A DNA stretch of 64,000 nt from positions 32,580,431-32,644,430 of the forward strand of contig CM053326.1 of assembly GCA_028583605.1 (NCBI GenBank), given 5' to 3'. The DNA is from Dastarcus helophoroides. Its lineage: Eukaryota; Arthropoda; Insecta; Coleoptera; Bothrideridae. The number at the start of each line of letters is the position of its first letter. The first letter of the stretch is position 1. Position numbers and translations under genes: made by a program. This document shows positions 59,759 through 64,000 of the stretch, in pieces. The notes beneath the pieces were generated by a model that was given only the letters and a program-made list of their open reading frames with translations, did no database searches and was not told the origin of the DNA.

Positions 59759-60368
59759 GTGGTTACCTCCTTTAGCCCAAACAGCTTCATTAAAATTGTT
59801 CAATTTTCTGTTGTCATGCGTATATATGAATTTGTTTGTTCTAATATAAAATTAAGATAACTGAATTAATCATAATAACATATTATGGAAAATTATGGAG
59901 AGATAGCCGAAAAGGGTCGATTTGTGTGTTAAAAAGTTTCATAAATAGGCTACTACTTCAAATTGTAAACAAATTAAAATGTTTAATCTTTACAGGACAT
60001 TACATTACAGTTTTTTTAATAATAACAAGTTTTAAAAAACCAACTCAATATAAAGAGTGATTGTATCTGACAAACATTAAACTGAAATCACGACCATATT
60101 TGTTCAAAGAGCGCTTGCTTCAATATTTTTATTAATTCGAAAACAATTTTAGATAATTCAAAACTGAATCTGTGACATAAAGTGCAATAAATTAGATTAA
60201 AATTAATATTTATTGCTTTATGCAAGTATGAAATGAGGTGGAAAATATTCCAATGCTTTTTTGAGAAACTGCGATTTTTCCTATAACACAGTGCCCTATT
60301 TATATTATCTTTATGACTATTATTAATTTGCCTTTCATTGAGAGTGACTAACGTTTTTTTTTATTATG
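59759..60368. other. AT-rich DNA upstream of nested peptide gene
   Basis: Likely holds the 5' UTR exon or promoter of the minus-strand peptide gene, but neither can be placed. Confidence 0.3.
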
Positions 60369-60376
60369 ACGACATA

Positions 60377-60520
60377 CATTTTGGTGGAACGGACTGGTCC
60401 TTGGTTATCTTCAAAAATTGTCTTCTGAAACGAAGAACGATTAAAAAACACAGAGCAACCTTTGTTGTGTTTTTTAATCTTTTTTGGTTTCAGGGGATAA
60501 GATTTGTATTTCAATTTTTT
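60377..60520. mobile_element. Foldback family FB1, internally deleted copy with possible 8-bp TSD
   Basis: GGTGGAACGGACTGGTCCTT opens the left arm. Much of the centre is deleted, and GTTTCAGGGGATAAGATTTG closes it. ACGACATA occurs at 60369-60376 and 60521-60528, immediately outside the copy, suggesting an 8-bp target duplication. Confidence 0.7.
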
Positions 60521-60699
60521 ACGACATAGATTGTACACTAGGCACAGAGATTCGGGGATAAAAAAAGATTTCAAATGTTTGGGTGATTTTCAAAAGGCTA
60601 CAATTCAACGATTAAAATGACTAGAAAAAAATTAAAAAAGCCAATTAAAGCAATTAAATTTCAAGGTTGCTAGTTTTCAGATCTTAATTTTAAAATTTA

Positions 60700-63600
60700 T
60701 TTTCACATTTTGACAGATAATTTACTATTACAGTCAGATGTTTTTGACTAGTCACAAACCATTTATTTCAGAACATTCTCGATTATCATTGTCTAAAAAA
60801 TTAAATATTTCCAAACTGTGTCGAGGAAATATTAAACGATATTGATTCGATATTTAAACTATTTTGTAAAGAAAATTTGAAATTTTAAGATTAACTTTTA
60901 ATATCAAAGTGGGTTTCAGGTTGAACATTTAAGGAGAAATATAAAAATTGCAATCTCAGTTGCAAAATTTAGCGAAAAGTAAAAATTCCTACAAAAGTTC
61001 GTAGACAAATAATTGAAATTCAATTTTCAAAATTTCTGATTTTTACAAAATGTAGATTTTTCTAAAAAGTTGATTTGAATTTTTGAAAGTTTGGATTTTT
61101 CTACTTTTCCACTTTTTTGATAATTGTGATTTTTTTAAATGGAGAGTTTTTCAAAAGTTGGAATTTTCAGAATTTCGACTTTTTGTTCAAAATTCGCTTT
61201 TTTCAGAATTTCTAGTTTCTTTGAAACGAATTCGATTTGCTTCAAAATTTTGACTTTTTTCAAAGTTTCGATTTTTTTTGGTGGAACGGAGTGGTCCTTG
61301 GTTATCTTCAAAAATTGAAATACAAAAATTGTTTCCTAAAACCAAGAAAGATTAAAAAACACAACAAAGGTTGCTTTAACGCATTTATCAAAATTTCGAC
61401 TTAATTTAATAATTTCGAATTTTCTTAAAAAATTCGACGTTTTCTTTTAAATTTGACTGACAGTTTCGAGTTTTTTCAAAAAAAAGTGTACCTTCAAACT
61501 TCAGGAAAATGTCGCGATTTTTAATGGGTTGGAATCCTTTCCAAATTTAAATTTTATTTGAAAATTTGGACCTCAACTTTTTTAATGTTCGAATTTTTTT
61601 CCAATCTGGGCTTTTTTTCAAAAATTGGACTTTAAAAATCTCGACTTGTCTGAAAGTTTAAGACTTTTTCGACAATTTTGACCCTTTTGTAAATCTAGAA
61701 CTTTGTTTTGAAAGTTTCGATTACTGAAAAATTGGATTTTTTCCAAATTTTCGTTTTTTCTTTTGAAAATTACGTCTTTTGATTACTTAGACACGCTTAA
61801 AATTTCCAATATTCTTCAAAATTCTTACTTTTTTTTTTAAATATCGAGTTTTTTAAAGGTGGACTCTTTTTATTTCACTTTTTTTCAAAATTTCAATTCT
61901 CTTTCGAATTGTCAACCTTTTTAAAAATGTAGACTTTTTGAAAATTCTCAAATTTTTTGAATTTATTTTTAGTTTCGCCTATTATTTATAATTTCGACTT
62001 TTTTTAATATGAACTATTTTTTAAAAACTTTGATTTTTTAATAAACTTGCAATTCTTTTACAAATTCGAATTTCTTGAAATTTCGACCTTTTTTAAAAAT
62101 TTTTATTTTAATATAAATTTCGTTATTTTTTCAAAATGGCCACTTTTCGCCATTTCTTTAATTTTGTTGTTGTGAAACAGTCTTTTTCAACATTTTTAAT
62201 TTTCTTTAAATTTCGACTGTTCTTTATTGACTATTTTTAAAATTTCAATTATTTTGATAACTTATCAAAAAATTAGTTTTTTTGAAAATTTCGAGTTTAA
62301 TATCTTGATATTCTTTTTATTTTTTGAAATGTTCGGAATTTTTCAATACGAACTGTTTTAAACAAATTAATTGTTCGAATCTTGTCATTTTTTTTTAAAT
62401 TCCGTCTTTTTTCAAAATTTCGACTTCTTTAAAAATTTCGAATATTTCAAAAATTCTACTTGTTTTTGGAAAATCGTGTCTATTTGAAAGTCTTGACTTT
62501 AAATATCCGGTTTTTGAAAAAAAAATTGACTTCATTAAACATTTTAACTAATTTTGAGTTTTCAAAATGTTTAGTTTTTAAACAATTACTTTTATTAAAA
62601 ATGTAAACTTTTTTTGAAAATCTCGATTCTTCAAAATTTCGATTATTTTTATAAATTGGGCAATTTTTAAAATTTGTTTGATTTTGAAAAGTTCGATTTT
62701 TTTTAAATTTGGTATTTTTTGAACACTTTCATTTTCCAAATTTTTGAATTTTTTTGAAAATTTAGTTTTTTAAATATTTGATGTTTTTAAGTATATGACA
62801 TTTTTTGATTTTCTTTTTTTTTGAAATTTTGACATTTAAATTTCGATTCTTTGAAAATTCCAAAATTTCGAAATTTCATTTTTTTTGAAAATTAGATAGT
62901 ATGACTCTAAAAATGTCAGTCACCGTTTTTTGAACCTTTCGGTTTTTTTATTCAAAATTTACCTCTTTTTTTTGAAAATTTCAATCGTTTTTCAAAATTT
63001 ATGATTTCAAATTTTGATAAAAATTTTGACTTCCAAAATTTCGACTTTTTAAACATTTTTTGACGTTATTAAAATTTGAATTTTTGTTTAATCGCGATTT
63101 CTTAGAATTTTTGAGAAATTTCGAAATTTTTTCAAAATTCCTCCATATTTCATTTTAACTTTCGAAAATGTAGAATTTTTTGAAAATTTCTTATTTTTAC
63201 AAATTTTTCAAATCTTTACAAATTTGGTTTCCCTTTGGAAATTTCGACTGTTTATCTAAATTTCGCCTTTTTTAAAATCTTTCGTTTTAAGTCTACTTTT
63301 TTAAAAACTTTAACTTTATAAATACTTTGACTTTTTATTTAAATTTCCACTCTTCATAATTAACGACCTTTTCCAAAATTTTATAATTTTTTTTTTAAAA
63401 TTCCCACTTAATTACTACTATTTTTAAGATTTCGATTATTTGTTGCAAATTTCGAATTTTATTAAATGTCGAACTTGAATCTTTTCGATTTTTATTGAAC
63501 ATTTCGTCTTTAGCTTTACAAATTTTGGAATTGTTTCAAAAATTTCTTTTTTAAAAAATTTAAAATTTGAAGATTCGCAATTTTTTGAATTTTCGAATTT

Positions 63601-64000
63601 TTTTTGGAAATGTTTACTTTATTTAAATTTCAACTTCTTATAAATCCTGACGTCAAAATTTCAATTTTTTTTGAAAAGTCAAAAATTCGATAAATTTCGA
63701 TATTTTTAAAATTTTGACTTTTTCAAAATTTCGACTTTCGAAATTCCACGTAAAAGCGATTTTTTCGAATTTTCGAATTTTTTTTGGAAATGTTTACTTT
63801 ATTTAAATTTCAACTCCTTTAAAATTCTGACGTCAAAATTTCCATTTTTTTTGAAATTTCAGTATAGTGCGATTCCAAAAATTCACCGTCCTTTGAAAAT
63901 TTCGGTTTTTTTTTCAAATTGCGACCTGTACTCAAAAATCTAACTTTATTTTTTATAAGACCGTTTTTTCAGAACTTCAACTTTTTTTGAAGATCTTAAT
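60700..64000. repeat. T-rich degenerate repeat block to window end
   Basis: Almost continuous TTTTTGAAAATTTCGACTTT-type words on the plus strand. A segment TTTTTTTTGGAAATGTTTAC with AAATTTCAACT recurs (63598-63630, 63778-63810), a 180-bp duplication. No RBM42 exon is visible. Confidence 0.7.
61278..61386. mobile_element. Foldback family FB1, solo left half
   Basis: GGTGGAACGGAGTGGTCCTT runs through AAACCAAGAAAGATTAAAAA to GGTTGCTTTAACGC and stops at the family centre. It is surrounded by T-rich degenerate repeat. Confidence 0.65.

Overview
This is nuclear DNA from an arthropod, most probably an insect. The genes have short exons, GT-AG introns and very AT-rich non-coding sequence. Four conserved animal genes are recognisable, and a short interstitial run of the insect telomere pentamer TTAGG lies at 38617-38665. 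A beetle would fit, but the order cannot be fixed from the sequence alone.

Gene layout. (1) 15965-29733, plus strand: 3' part of a class II POU-homeodomain gene (nubbin/pdm type); its first exon(s) are not visible. (2) 39890-48083, plus: complete seven-exon DCAF8/WDR42-type WD40 gene (570 aa). (3) 49744-48962, minus: complete three-exon TMEM147 gene (233 aa), convergent with DCAF8. (4) 55705 to beyond the window end, plus: first two coding exons of RBM42, whose last exon(s) lie outside. A small secreted-peptide gene (59571-59194, minus) is nested in the RBM42 intron and matches no family I recognise. These genes share no pathway; they cover developmental transcription, CRL4 ubiquitin-ligase targeting, ER membrane biogenesis, RNA binding and probably peptide signalling.

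Everything else is dominated by repeats. The first layer is long stretches of A-rich or T-rich degenerate sequence made of A/T-tracts and CGA words. In the best-preserved part (40401-40580 and 40741-40970) this resolves into a clean 20-bp tandem register, present as two inverted arms. The second layer is at least five hAT-type insertions with terminal inverted repeats (TIRs) and 8-bp target-site duplications: 670-1483, 5183-6242, 23127-23328, 23914-28700 and 40211-44156. The two largest are filled mainly with the degenerate repeat and carry no transposase that I can see. The third layer is foldback/MITE families, including one with seven full or partial copies and another with two, plus pogo/Tc1-like elements at 36374-37043 and 56598-56907. 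The fourth layer is two other tandem families: one of about 90 bp (14.38-14.88 kb, with two reverse-strand units at 8.25-8.40 kb) and one of about 30-45 bp (22.98-23.70 kb).

The least repetitive non-coding islands (about 2.38-3.45, 10.15-10.70, 12.34-12.76, 33.45-36.18 and 51.58-54.85 kb) are the best places to look for enhancers, UTRs or non-coding RNA. I saw no tRNA, rRNA or CRISPR array.
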